Shown: positions 15,568 to 24,242 of the stretch, piece by piece
Position numbering within the stretch: the stretch's first letter is position 1
How the letters are laid out: each line of letters starts with the position of its first letter
Assembly (NCBI RefSeq): GCF_035989305.1
Contig: NZ_CP108514.1
Location: forward strand, 868,001-932,000
DNA length: 64,000 nucleotides
Reading direction: 5' to 3'
Source of the DNA: Streptomyces sp. NBC_01233
GTDB lineage: Bacteria > Actinomycetota > Actinomycetes > Streptomycetales > Streptomycetaceae
The notes under the pieces: generated by a model
Told to the model about the DNA's origin: nothing
Database searches by the model: none
What the model saw: the letters and a program-made list of their open reading frames with translations, nothing else
Program-made: the position numbers and the translations under genes

Positions 15568-16986
15568 CTAGCAGCCGATTGTCCGATCATTCACCGGGAT
15601 TTCCGGCACCCCGGCCCGGTCGAGCATGCGGCGCATGTCCTCGGCGGGGAGCGCCGGGTTGGCCGCGGCGGCCGCCGCCGCGTCCCGGTCGGGACCGGCG
15701 AGCAGTTCGCGGATCCGGGCCACGGGGAGCCGCGGGTCCCGGCCGGCGTCCGCGCGCGTCTCCGGGTCCCGGCTGAGCCGGTCCAGGAGCTCCGGCTCCA
15801 GACCGGGGTCGCGCAGGGCCAGGCGCCGGCCCCTCGGGTCCGGGCAGTCGCCGAGGCGCGCGGCGAGCCCGGCGGCGGGGAAGCCCGGCCGGGTGACCAG
15901 CATGCCCACGGCGCGGTGGGTGCCGTTCAGATAGAGGTCGAAGAGCAGCTCGGGCGGCGGTTCCGGGTGGAACTCGGCGAGCAGCAGCCGTACGGCGAAG
16001 TCATCGTCGTGCGCGAGCAGTTCGACGGCTTCGGCCGGCAGACCGCGGCAGACCGCGGCGCTGCGCCGCAGCCAGGTGTGCGGGGACCGGGCGCACCGTC
16101 GCAGGAACCCGGCGTCCTCGCGGCGCTCCCACACCCAGTCGAGAGTGGACAACCGGTCCTCGGCGCCGACCGTGTAGTCGATGGCGGCGCGCTCGGACTC
16201 GCTCAGTTCGGGGCGGGCGGACACCTGGAGCCGGACCCGCGGGTCGGGGTCGACGGCCAGCCGCGCCACCAGGTCGGGCGGGAGCGAGGGGTTGGCGGCG
16301 ATCGCCGCGAGCCGTTCGCCTTGCGCGACCACGCGTTCGGCGAGTTCCCGGGTGAGCCGGCCCCTCGCCAGGACCTCGGCCACCTGCCACCCGTCCCCCA
16401 GCCGGCCGACGAGCCACGCGGTCCGTTCCTCGTCCTCGTGGCAGACGTGCCGGGCGGCGGCCTGCCGGACGTCCGGGCCCTCGTCGTGGAGGAGCCGCTC
16501 CCGGGCCTCGTCCGCGAGCCGGTCCCAGGCACGGCAGGCCGCCTGCCGGAACACCGGATCCTCGTGGTCCGCGAGTCCCGCCAGGACGTGGGCGGGCGTG
16601 GGGCCCCACGTGACCAGTTCGCTGCGCACCAGGCCCCTGGGATGGTCGAGCAGCCGCTCGTACGCCCAGTCGGGCAGCGGGGCCACGCGCCGCCGGTAGG
16701 CCAAGGGGCCGTGCGCGAGGGCGAGGTGGACCGCCGGGGCCGGGTCGTCGACCAGCCGGGCACGCTGGTCGGGGTCGGCGTTGCCGTTCTCGGCGAAGGC
16801 GCTCCGGACATGGCGGTCCGGGTGGACCAGAACGGCCTCGATCACCTCCTGCGGCACAACCGCGCGCCGTGCAACCGCTCGTCGCACCCACTCGTCTTCG
16901 TGGCCGAGCAGACGCAGCAGCACGTCCGCCGGTGCGGCCGTGTTCCCGGCGAGCCCGTGCAGCAGCCCCGTCCACCGAACGCCCAT
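15568..16986 (-). CDS. HEAT/LRV-repeat protein
   Basis: A 472-residue protein built from about 15 helical repeats of 24-30 residues, recognised by recurring LLGHEDEWVRRAVARR, LVHPDRHVRSAFAEN, ALPAEDMRRML and similar units (D/NP..P..VR..LA pattern of leucine-rich-repeat variant or HEAT repeats). Such scaffolds bind proteins or nucleic acids. No catalytic motif is seen. The start is ATG at 16986. A paralogue with the same repeat type is at 56885-58246. It ends 9 bases before the start of the 14827-15558 gene and may be co-transcribed with it. Confidence 0.8.
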   Translation of the reverse strand: MGVRWTGLLHGLAGNTAAPADVLLRLLGHEDEWVRRAVARRAVVPQEVIEAVLVHPDRHVRSAFAENGNADPDQRARLVDDPAPAVHLALAHGPLAYRRRVAPLPDWAYERLLDHPRGLVRSELVTWGPTPAHVLAGLADHEDPVFRQAACRAWDRLADEARERLLHDEGPDVRQAAARHVCHEDEERTAWLVGRLGDGWQVAEVLARGRLTRELAERVVAQGERLAAIAANPSLPPDLVARLAVDPDPRVRLQVSARPELSESERAAIDYTVGAEDRLSTLDWVWERREDAGFLRRCARSPHTWLRRSAAVCRGLPAEAVELLAHDDDFAVRLLLAEFHPEPPPELLFDLYLNGTHRAVGMLVTRPGFPAAGLAARLGDCPDPRGRRLALRDPGLEPELLDRLSRDPETRADAGRDPRLPVARIRELLAGPDRDAAAAAAANPALPAEDMRRMLDRAGVPEIPVNDRTIGC

Positions 16987-17136
16987 GCCCGATCCCTCCC
17001 CCGTTGATCCAAAACGGGCAGCGTAGCAAGGAAGCCCACACGCGGACCGATCATCACATTGCGGTCCATGACATCCTGTGACGTCACAACTCGCCGGACG
17101 GAATCGGCGGACGTCCGGGGAATATGGGGAAGGTCG

Positions 17137-18066
17137 ATGAGGCTCTGCTTCCTGGTGGAGGAGCACTACCGCCACGACGGCATGCCGAACGAGGTGATCG
17201 GGCAGCTGACCGCGTGGGGGCACCGGGTGGACGTGGTGCGGCCGGGCGGGTCGCTGCTGCGCATGTCCGAGGCCGTGGACGCGGGGGCGCACGACGCCTG
17301 GGTGCTCAAGACCGTCTCCGGCGGGCCGGGTCTCACGCTGCTCGAAGCCGCCGCCGCGGCCGGGATGACCACCGTCAACGACGCCCGGTCCATCCGGGGC
17401 GTACGGGACAAGGCGCTGGCCGCCGCCATCGGGCGCGGCCGGGGGCTGCCGCTGCCGACCACGTACGCGGTGGCCTGCCCCGAACTGCTCAGGGAGATAC
17501 CGGCGGCGGAGTACCCGCTCGTCGTCAAGCCCGCCGACGGAAGCTCCGGACGGGCCGTGCGCATGGTGTCCTCGCCGGAGCGGCTGGAGACGATGCTTCC
17601 CCTCCTTGCGGGCGAGGGCATGCTGATCGCCCAGCCGTACGTGCCCAACGCGGGCACGGACATCAAGGTGTACGGGGTCGGCGGCGAGCTCTTCGCGACC
17701 GAGCGCTGCTCCCCGCTGCACCCGGACCCCTCGGTGCGGGAGCGCCGGGTGCCGCTGTCGGCCGAGGTGGCGGCGATCGCCGCCGAGGTGGGGGCGGTCT
17801 ACGGGCTGGACCTGTACGGGGTGGACGTGCTCCTGGGCCCGCACGGGCCGGTGGTCGTCGACGTGAACGACTTCCCGAGCTTCCGTCAGGTGCCGGACGC
17901 GGCGGCGCGGGTGGCGCGGGCGGTACTGGGGCTGGCGCGGGCGGGCGGCGCCACGCGGCCGACGGCGCCCGTGGCGCTGCCGTACGCGCTGCCCCTGTCG
18001 ATCCCGGCTCAGGTCTCGGCTCAGGTCTCGGCTCAGGTCTCGGCCGTGGGGGGCGACGGCGCATGA
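17137..18066 (+). CDS. ATP-grasp ligase (RimK-like), first of a pair
   Basis: A 309-residue ATP-grasp enzyme, the fold that joins a carboxylate to an amine or thiol through an acyl-phosphate. Visible: an N-terminal Rossmann-like half (MRLCFLVEEHYRHDGMPNE), the ATP-binding lysine strand YPLVVKPADGSSGRAV, a second strand YVPNAGTDIKVYGVGG and the metal-binding D-x-N in VVVDVNDFPSFR. The C-terminus has three exact AQVS repeats from a tandem DNA repeat. GGGGAAGG precedes the ATG. It overlaps the next ATP-grasp gene by four bases. Substrate unknown. Confidence 0.85.
   Translation: MRLCFLVEEHYRHDGMPNEVIGQLTAWGHRVDVVRPGGSLLRMSEAVDAGAHDAWVLKTVSGGPGLTLLEAAAAAGMTTVNDARSIRGVRDKALAAAIGRGRGLPLPTTYAVACPELLREIPAAEYPLVVKPADGSSGRAVRMVSSPERLETMLPLLAGEGMLIAQPYVPNAGTDIKVYGVGGELFATERCSPLHPDPSVRERRVPLSAEVAAIAAEVGAVYGLDLYGVDVLLGPHGPVVVDVNDFPSFRQVPDAAARVARAVLGLARAGGATRPTAPVALPYALPLSIPAQVSAQVSAQVSAVGGDGA
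18007..18042 (+). repeat. Three-copy 12-base tandem repeat inside the ATP-grasp gene
   Basis: GCTCAGGTCTCG occurs three times in a row, adding AQVS units near the C-terminus of the first ATP-grasp protein, a likely polymorphic site. Confidence 0.9.
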
Positions 18067-18878
18067 GGATCGGCCTGATCACCCCGGAGCCCGGGCATCC
18101 GCTGCTGGCGGACACCACCGCGCTGCTGGCCCCGGAGCACACGGTCGAGGCCCTCGACCCGGTCACGCTCGGGGAGGTGCCGCTGCCGCCGGCCGACGTG
18201 TACCTGCTGAAGTCGCGGACGCCGCACGCGCTGGGGCTCGCACGCCACCTGGAGCGACAGGGGGCGCCGGTGGTGAACTCCGCGGCGGCCACCGCGCTGT
18301 GCCAGGACCGTACGGAGATGGCGGAGCTCGCCCTGCGCGCCGGGCTGCCCTTCGCCCCGACCCGGACCCACGGATCCCTCTCGACCTGGGCGGCCGAGGC
18401 ACGGCTCGACGCCCCCGTGGTCGTCAAGAGCCGACGCAGCCGCCGGGGCGACCTCGTCGCCCGCGTGGACGACGCGGCCCGCCTGCGGGAGTTGGCGCGG
18501 GAGTGGCCGCACGAGCCGGTCGTCGTGCAGGACCACGCGCCCAACAACGGCTGGGACCACAAGCTGTGGGCGATAGGGGACCAGGTCTTCTCGGCCCTGC
18601 GCCGCTCCGAGCTCTCCCCCGGGGGCCGCGGCCCCACCCGGCCCCTGCCGGCGGCCGAACTGCCCCCGGGATGGGCCGGCCTGGTGCGTGAGGTGGGCAC
18701 GGTGTTCGCGCTCGACGTCTACGGAGTGGACATCATCGACACCGGCGGCGGTACACCGCTGATCGTGGACGTCAACGCCTTCCCCGGGATCCGGGGACAG
18801 GCCGGCGCCCCGGAGGCCCTCGCGGCGCTGGCCCTGCGCCGGGCCGCGGAGCGGACCCGAGGAGCGGCCGAGCAGTAG
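18063..18878 (+). CDS. ATP-grasp ligase (RimK-like), second of a pair
   Basis: A 271-residue ATP-grasp protein, translationally coupled to the first (ATGA overlap). It shows the lysine strand APVVVKSRRSRRGDLVARV, the strand PVVVQDHAPNNGWDHKLWAIG and the metal site LIVDVNAFPGIRG. The N-terminal part contains YLLKSRTPHALGLARHLE. The two ligases are diverged, so they likely act on successive steps or form a heteromer, which is an inference. A small transporter gene follows 94 bases later and may export or import the product. Confidence 0.85.
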   Translation: MRIGLITPEPGHPLLADTTALLAPEHTVEALDPVTLGEVPLPPADVYLLKSRTPHALGLARHLERQGAPVVNSAAATALCQDRTEMAELALRAGLPFAPTRTHGSLSTWAAEARLDAPVVVKSRRSRRGDLVARVDDAARLRELAREWPHEPVVVQDHAPNNGWDHKLWAIGDQVFSALRRSELSPGGRGPTRPLPAAELPPGWAGLVREVGTVFALDVYGVDIIDTGGGTPLIVDVNAFPGIRGQAGAPEALAALALRRAAERTRGAAEQ

Positions 18879-18972
18879 GCGTGCGGGTCCGGACGGGGGA
18901 ATGCGCGGGATGCGCGGGCCCCCGTCCGGTGTCGTGGCGCGGCCCGGTGGCGGGGGCGGTGAGGATCGGGGC

Positions 18973-19827
18973 ATGGGCGTCGTCCTGCCGGTCCTCTTCG
19001 CGCTGTTCGCGGCGCTCAGCAACGCGCTCGCCACCGTGCTCCAGCGGCGGGCGGCGCTCACCGTGCCGCAGAGCGACGGCTTCCGCTTCGGTCTGGTCCT
19101 CGACCTGCTACGGCGGCCCGTGTGGGTCGGCGGGATCCTGGCCGTGATCGCGGCCGGGGTCGGGCAGGCCGTCGCACTGGCCACGGGCGCGCTGGCCCTC
19201 GTACAGCCGCTGTTCGTGCTGGAGCTGCCGCTGGCCCTGCTGATCGCCTCACTGGTGACGCGCCAACGGCTGCCGGGGGCGTTGTGGCTGGCCGTGGCGG
19301 GGGTGGTGGCGGGGCTCGGGATCGCGCTGGTGGCCGCCTCGCCCCAGGGCAACCGTACGGACGCGCCGCCCGCGCGGTGGGCGGTGGCCCTGACGGCCTG
19401 CGCGGTCGTCGTGGCCCTGCTGGCCGTGGCCGGGCTGCGCCGCCCGCCCGGCCGCTCGCGGGCCGGCTGCCTCGGCGCGGCCACCGCCGTCTGCTACGCG
19501 CTCACCGCCGCCCTGATGAAGTCCGCGGTGCACGTCCTCGACGACGGCGGCATCGGCGCGTTCCTGACCACCTGGGAGACGTACGCCTTCGGCGCGAGCG
19601 GGATCTGCGCCCTGCTGCTGCTCGAACACGCCATGCAGGGCGGTCCGCTGGTCGCGTCGCAGCCCGCGCTGACCCTCGGCGACGCGAGCATCAGCATCGC
19701 GCTGGGCGTGGTCCTCTACGAGGAACACCTGCGGTCGGGCTGGTGGTTGCTCCCCTAGCTGCTGGGCATCGCCCTGATCTGCGCGGGGGTGCTGGCCCTC
19801 GCGAGGGCCGGGGACGACGCGCCCTGA
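18973..19827 (+). pseudogene. DMT/EamA-like membrane transporter interrupted by in-frame TAG
   Basis: The frame encodes a drug/metabolite-transporter-type membrane protein of nine or ten helices beginning [20 protein letters not shown]. It stops at TAG (19756-19758) in the middle of the last helix, yet the same frame continues with [20 protein letters not shown] to a TGA at 19827, which completes the expected final membrane segment. Either a nonsense mutation, a base error in the sequence, or stop-codon read-through. A protein ending at the TAG would still keep nine-tenths of the fold. Confidence 0.7.
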
Positions 19828-19871
19828 GGACGGGGGTAGCGTGCCGGTCAGTCGAGCGGAGGGCGGGAGCC

Positions 19872-20927
19872 ATGCGAGCGGTGGTCTTCGAGCGGTACGG
19901 GGAGCAGGCCGAGGTCAGGGACGTGCCGGAGCCGCGTCCGGCGGCGGGCGGCGTGGTCGTGCGGGTGGAGGCCACCGGGCTGTGCCGCAGCGACTGGCAC
20001 GGGTGGATGGGTCACGATCCGGACATCGTGCTGCCGCACGTGCCCGGGCACGAACTGGCGGGCGTGGTCGAGGCGGTGGGGGCCGGGGTCTCGAACTGGC
20101 GGGTCGGCGACCGGGTCACGGCCCCGTTCGTGTGCGCCTGCGGAAGCTGCGCCGACTGCGCGGCGGGTGACCACCAGGTCTGCGCGCGGCAGACACAGCC
20201 CGGGTTCACCCACTGGGGGTCCTTCGCCGAGTACGTGGCCCTGGACCACGCCGACGTGAACCTGGTGGCCGTACCCCGGGAACTCTCGTACGCCACGGCG
20301 GCCGGGCTCGGCTGCCGCTTCGCGACGGCGTTCCGGGCGGTGGTGGCGCAGGGCAGGGTCGCGGCGGGCGAGTGGGTCAGCGTGTACGGCTGCGGCGGAG
20401 TGGGCCTCTCCGCCGTGATGATCGCGGCGGCGGCCGGGGCACGGGTGGTCGCCGTGGACACCGCGCCGGGAGCCCTGGAGCTGGCACGGAAGTTCGGCGC
20501 CGTGCACGGTGTGGACGCCGCGGCCCACGCCGACACCGCTGCCGTGATACGGGAGTTGACCGGTGGTGGCGCACACCTCTCGCTCGACGCACTGGGCTCG
20601 CCGGTGACGGCGGCGGCCTCGGTGAGCGGTCTGCGCCGCCGGGGCAGGCACGTGCAGGTGGGGCTGCTTCCGACGGCGGCCGGCACGGCGGCCCTGCCGA
20701 TGGACCGGGTGATCGGCTGGGAGCTGGAGATCCTGGGGAGCCACGGGATGGCGGCGCACGCCTACCCGCCGATGATGGAGCTGGTCCGGGGCGGGGTGCT
20801 GCGCCCGGACCTGCTGGTCACCTCGACGATCCCGCTGGAGGCTGCCCCGGCAGCGCTGGCCGCGATGGGCTCGGCCGCAGGAGCCGGGGTCACCGTCATC
20901 CTGCCGGGATCGGGGGCGCGGGGCTGA
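19872..20927 (+). CDS. Zinc-dependent alcohol dehydrogenase family protein
   Basis: A 351-residue medium-chain dehydrogenase that oxidises an alcohol (or reduces an aldehyde) with NAD(P). Catalytic zinc ligands: Cys in GLCRSDWHG, His-Glu in PGHELAG. Structural zinc site: [17 protein letters not shown] (four cysteines). Nucleotide-binding GCGGVGLSA lies near residue 175, followed by an acidic residue (VAVDT) that favours NAD. The ATG at 19872 follows GGGAG. Substrate not identifiable. Confidence 0.9.
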   Translation: MRAVVFERYGEQAEVRDVPEPRPAAGGVVVRVEATGLCRSDWHGWMGHDPDIVLPHVPGHELAGVVEAVGAGVSNWRVGDRVTAPFVCACGSCADCAAGDHQVCARQTQPGFTHWGSFAEYVALDHADVNLVAVPRELSYATAAGLGCRFATAFRAVVAQGRVAAGEWVSVYGCGGVGLSAVMIAAAAGARVVAVDTAPGALELARKFGAVHGVDAAAHADTAAVIRELTGGGAHLSLDALGSPVTAAASVSGLRRRGRHVQVGLLPTAAGTAALPMDRVIGWELEILGSHGMAAHAYPPMMELVRGGVLRPDLLVTSTIPLEAAPAALAAMGSAAGAGVTVILPGSGARG

Positions 20928-20972
20928 GCTACGATCCCCGCGCAGAACATGTGAACGACGCGGGAATGGCGG

Positions 20973-21407
20973 GTGGTGGGCGTGAGCGCCGGTGGCAGAG
21001 TGCCGGGGGCCGTGGCCGTGGTGCTGGTGGGCGGCCTGCTGCTGAGCGGCTGTTCGGGCGCCGCGGACGGCGGCGCCCCACCGGCGCAGGAGAAGCCGCC
21101 GACGCCGACCACGAGCGCCGGCCCGGCGACGGACCCGCCGGCCCCCACGGCCTCGCAGCCGGCCGCCCCGGAGCCCTCCGCCACGGCCGCACCCCCGGCG
21201 CCGGCCCCGAAGTCCTCGGCCGGCCGCGGGTCGGGGCCGGCGCCGAAGCGGAGCACGGCGGGTTCGCCGAAGGTCCCGCAGAACCCCTACCGGGGGCCCA
21301 CCCCGCCGCCGGCGCCCACCCACGTCCCGACGATGGACTGGAAGCCGACCCCCTTCGACCCGGACGACCCCTCGATCCCGACGTACACGTTGCCGCCGCT
21401 GCGCTAG
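20973..21407 (+). CDS. Proline-rich lipoprotein
   Basis: A 144-residue protein with a type II signal peptide and lipobox LLLSGC (cysteine at about residue 27), then a long low-complexity Pro/Ala/Ser/Thr stalk and a short C-terminal segment (PTMDWKPTPFDPDDPSIPTY). Likely anchored to the outer face of the membrane with the stalk crossing the wall. Role unknown. Three in-frame GTG codons (20973, 20976, 20982) compete as start. It overlaps the convergent maleate isomerase gene by four bases. Confidence 0.7.
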   Translation: MVGVSAGGRVPGAVAVVLVGGLLLSGCSGAADGGAPPAQEKPPTPTTSAGPATDPPAPTASQPAAPEPSATAAPPAPAPKSSAGRGSGPAPKRSTAGSPKVPQNPYRGPTPPPAPTHVPTMDWKPTPFDPDDPSIPTYTLPPLR

Positions 21408-22183
21408 GCCGGAAGGGCGGCCCGTGCGTACTTGCCCGACAGCAGGTGGCCCGCCCCCGGGGCCACGGCGTCGAGGTCCAGGGCGCGGAGCAGCTGGTGG
21501 GCGGTGCAGACCGCCGCGGAGACGACCGGCTTGCCCAGGAGCTGTTCGGCCTCCTCGATGGCGCCCAGGGACGGCATCTGCACGCAGGCGGAGAGCACCA
21601 CGGCGTCGGCGTCCGAGTACTCCAGCGCCCGCGCGAGGCCCGGCAACCGGGCCGGGTCGTGGGCGGCGACGTCGAGGTTGTCCGGGATCTCGAGGGCCTC
21701 GTAGTCGAGGACTTCGATGCCCTCGTGGGTGAGGTAGTCCACGACGGTCCGCGTGAGCGGGCGCATGTAGGGGGCCAGCAGCGCGATCTTCTTGGCTCCG
21801 ATGGTGTGCAGCCCGTGAACGAGGGCTCCGGCGCTGGTGACGACGGGGGCGGGCGCCCCGTTCTCGGCGGTGCGGGTGTGCAGCCGCTGTTCCGCGGTCC
21901 GGTGGTAGCCGAGGCCCATGCTCATGATGGCGACCAGGCAGGCGTAGCCGAGCACGTCGACCCGGGCGTCGGACAGTTCCACGGCGCAGCGGTCGGAGTC
22001 CGCGTCCATGGCCCTGAGCTGTTCCGGGGTCACGTGGGTCATGCGCATCCGGCTGGAGTGGAAGGTGAAGCGCTCGTCGGGTGCGACGGCCTGGCGGGCC
22101 CGGAGGATGGCCGGGACCTCGGTTTCCATGGTGACGTTGGAGCTCGGCACGATCTGGCCGATGCGGTAGGTACGGGGTGCCAC
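21404..22183 (-). CDS. Maleate cis-trans isomerase
   Basis: A 259-residue Asp/Glu racemase superfamily enzyme expected to convert maleate to fumarate. Two cysteine sites typical of the fold are present, in LGYACLVAIMSMG and in VLSACVQMPSLG, and IGQIVPSSNVTMETE is the maleate isomerase N-terminal pattern. It is the last gene of the six-gene aromatic operon, 10 bases after the FAH-family hydrolase. Its presence implies that maleylpyruvate is hydrolysed directly to maleate and pyruvate, without prior cis-trans isomerisation. GTG start. Confidence 0.88.
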   Translation of the reverse strand: MAPRTYRIGQIVPSSNVTMETEVPAILRARQAVAPDERFTFHSSRMRMTHVTPEQLRAMDADSDRCAVELSDARVDVLGYACLVAIMSMGLGYHRTAEQRLHTRTAENGAPAPVVTSAGALVHGLHTIGAKKIALLAPYMRPLTRTVVDYLTHEGIEVLDYEALEIPDNLDVAAHDPARLPGLARALEYSDADAVVLSACVQMPSLGAIEEAEQLLGKPVVSAAVCTAHQLLRALDLDAVAPGAGHLLSGKYARAALPA

Positions 22184-22193
22184 GGGGTGCTCC

Positions 22194-23105
22194 TCAGCGG
22201 GCGTCGACGACGGGGTTGGTCAGGGTGCCGATCAGCTCGACGGTGGCCTCCACCGTGTCACCGGGGGTGAGGAACTCCGGCGGGACCATGCCGGCGCCGA
22301 CGCCGGAGGGCGAGCCCGTCGCGATGACGTCGCCGGGTTCCAGGGTCATGCCGGAGCTGATGTCGGCGATGAGGCGGGCGATCGGGAAGAGCATGTGGCG
22401 CGTGTTCGACTTCTGCTTGGTGACGCCGTTGACGCGCAGCGAGAGGTCGAGTGCCATGGGGTCGCGGATCTCGTCGCGCGTCACGATCACCGGGCCGAAG
22501 GGGGCGTAGGAGTCCTGGCCCTTGGAGAAGAACCACTGGCCGGAGCGGCGCTGGTCGCGGGCGCTGATGTCGTTGATGATGCTGAAGCCGAAGATGTGGT
22601 CGTACGCTTCCTCCTCGCTCACCCGGTGGGCGGTGCGGCCGATGACGACGGCGAGTTCGCATTCCCAGTCCAGCTGGGTGGTCAGGTCGGCGTTGTGCAG
22701 GATCGGCTGGCCCGGTCCGGTGACGGCGGTGGCGGGCTTGCCGAAGAGGACCGGGCGCGGCGGCAGGTCCTTGTCGGTGTCGAGGCTGCGGCTGGACTCC
22801 TCGACGTGCTCGATGTAGTTGAGGCCGACACCGATGATCTTGCCGGGGCGCAGCGGGGCGCGCAGGGTCACGTCCTCCAGCCGGTGGACGGCGTCGGCGG
22901 GCCGTCCGGCGGGGTCGGCGGCGAGCAGCTGCCGGGCCGCTTCCTCCGCGGCCGGGCCGGCCTGGACGAAGGACAGCAGGTCGTGCGGGAGCCGCGCGCC
23001 GGCGTGGTCGGCCAGGACCGCCAGGTCGAGGACGAGGCCGTCGGCCTCGACGCCCAGGCGTTCGGTGGTTCCGGTGGTTCCGGTGGTGAAGGTCAGCAAG
23101 CGCAT
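22194..23105 (-). CDS. Fumarylacetoacetate hydrolase family protein, probable maleylpyruvate/fumarylpyruvate hydrolase
   Basis: A 303-residue FAH-family C-C hydrolase. The metal-binding glutamates are in LDWECELAVVIG with the paired Asp in FSIINDISARD; GKIIGVGLNY and VIATGSPSGVG are also diagnostic. In this operon it should split the ring-cleavage product of gentisate. As a maleate isomerase follows and no maleylpyruvate isomerase is present, direct hydrolysis to maleate and pyruvate is the simplest reading. Gap to the upstream dioxygenase is 18 bases, to the isomerase 10. Confidence 0.88.
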   Translation of the reverse strand: MRLLTFTTGTTGTTERLGVEADGLVLDLAVLADHAGARLPHDLLSFVQAGPAAEEAARQLLAADPAGRPADAVHRLEDVTLRAPLRPGKIIGVGLNYIEHVEESSRSLDTDKDLPPRPVLFGKPATAVTGPGQPILHNADLTTQLDWECELAVVIGRTAHRVSEEEAYDHIFGFSIINDISARDQRRSGQWFFSKGQDSYAPFGPVIVTRDEIRDPMALDLSLRVNGVTKQKSNTRHMLFPIARLIADISSGMTLEPGDVIATGSPSGVGAGMVPPEFLTPGDTVEATVELIGTLTNPVVDAR

Positions 23106-23123
23106 GCTGGGGCTCCTCGTGGG

Positions 23124-24242
23124 TCAGGCGGCGGTGACGGGCTGGTGCCCGCCGTTGTCGGCGTACGCCTCTTCCCGGTGGAAACCGAGCGAGCGCATGA
23201 CGGGGAAGTCGTTGAAGGAGAAGAGGCAGGCGTCCTCGGCCGGGTCGAGGTTGTGGTGCTCGTGCCAGGCCCAGGAGGGGACGCAGAAGATGTCGCCCTG
23301 CTTCCACTCGAAGCGCTGTCCGGCGATCACCGAGACTCCGCGGCCCTTGGCTGCCGTGTAGATCACCGAGCCGGTGTGGCGGTGGGCGAGGGTGGCCTGG
23401 CCGGGGCGCAGCAGCTGCATGTGCGCGCCCATGGTGGGCATGACCGGCCCGCCCGTCACCGGGTTGGTGTACTCGGCGATGACCCCGTCGTAGGGGGAGC
23501 CCTCGGTCGCCTCGGCGAGGCCCCGCAACGCCTCGTAGGTGGGCTCCCAGGGGTAGGCGAGCAGCGGGGAGTACGGCCGGGTCCACTTCTCCACCCCGTA
23601 CGGCAAGAGGTTCGCTCCGTAGGTCAGGACCGAGGAGTTGATCACCTTCCCCGGGGTCTGGTACAGCTCGGGGTGGACCTCGTAGAAGCCGGCGTCCAGG
23701 GCGTTGACCAGCGGGATGTCGAGTCCGTCCTGCCAGATGACGGGGCCGTCCTCGGCGTCGTTCCCGTGCTCGTGCCAGGTGCCGTTCGGGGTGATGGCGA
23801 AGTCGCGGGGGCCGACCTTGAGCTTCTGGCCGTCGACGATCGTCCAGGCCCCGGTGCCCTCGTGGACGAAGCGCAGGGCGGCGGCCTGGTGGCGGTGGGC
23901 GGTCATGGCCTCGCCGGGGCCCATGATCTGCAGGCCGGTGTAGAGGAGCCCCGCCGCGGCGCTGACCTCCTTTCGGCCCGGGTTGACGAGCATGACGACG
24001 CGGCGGCCGGCGTCGTCGCCCTTGACGAGGCCGAGGGCCTTGAGGACGTGGGGGCGCAGCTCCTCGTAGCGCCACAGCACGGGCACGGACCGGGGCTGTG
24101 GGTACCAGGGCTCGATGTCGTTGGCCACGGTCCACAGGGCGCCGGCGTCGAGGGCGCCGAGCTCGTCGTAGTACGCGGTGAGTTCGGGGGTGTCGGAGAC
24201 CCGGGCGCGGCCGAGCATGGTGTCGTCCTGCTCGCTGGTCAT
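23124..24242 (-). CDS. sdgD: Gentisate 1,2-dioxygenase
   Basis: A 372-residue bicupin iron(II) dioxygenase that opens gentisate to maleylpyruvate. The first cupin has HRHQAAALRFVHEG and TWHEHGND, the second LAHRHTGSVIYTA and AWHEHHN; the metal-binding histidines of the family are in the first. The ATG at 24242 overlaps the stop of the nitrilase gene (ATGA). The gene symbol follows the salicylate-degrading cluster sdgABCD described for Streptomyces sp. WA46; orthology is inferred from order and family. Confidence 0.9.
   Translation of the reverse strand: MTSEQDDTMLGRARVSDTPELTAYYDELGALDAGALWTVANDIEPWYPQPRSVPVLWRYEELRPHVLKALGLVKGDDAGRRVVMLVNPGRKEVSAAAGLLYTGLQIMGPGEAMTAHRHQAAALRFVHEGTGAWTIVDGQKLKVGPRDFAITPNGTWHEHGNDAEDGPVIWQDGLDIPLVNALDAGFYEVHPELYQTPGKVINSSVLTYGANLLPYGVEKWTRPYSPLLAYPWEPTYEALRGLAEATEGSPYDGVIAEYTNPVTGGPVMPTMGAHMQLLRPGQATLAHRHTGSVIYTAAKGRGVSVIAGQRFEWKQGDIFCVPSWAWHEHHNLDPAEDACLFSFNDFPVMRSLGFHREEAYADNGGHQPVTAA

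Noticed and set aside
18973..19827. TAG read as an inserted special amino acid with a dedicated tRNA
   Set aside because: Neither candidate tRNA in the window shows a CUA anticodon and no pyrrolysine-type genes are present; mutation, sequence error or plain read-through is simpler.
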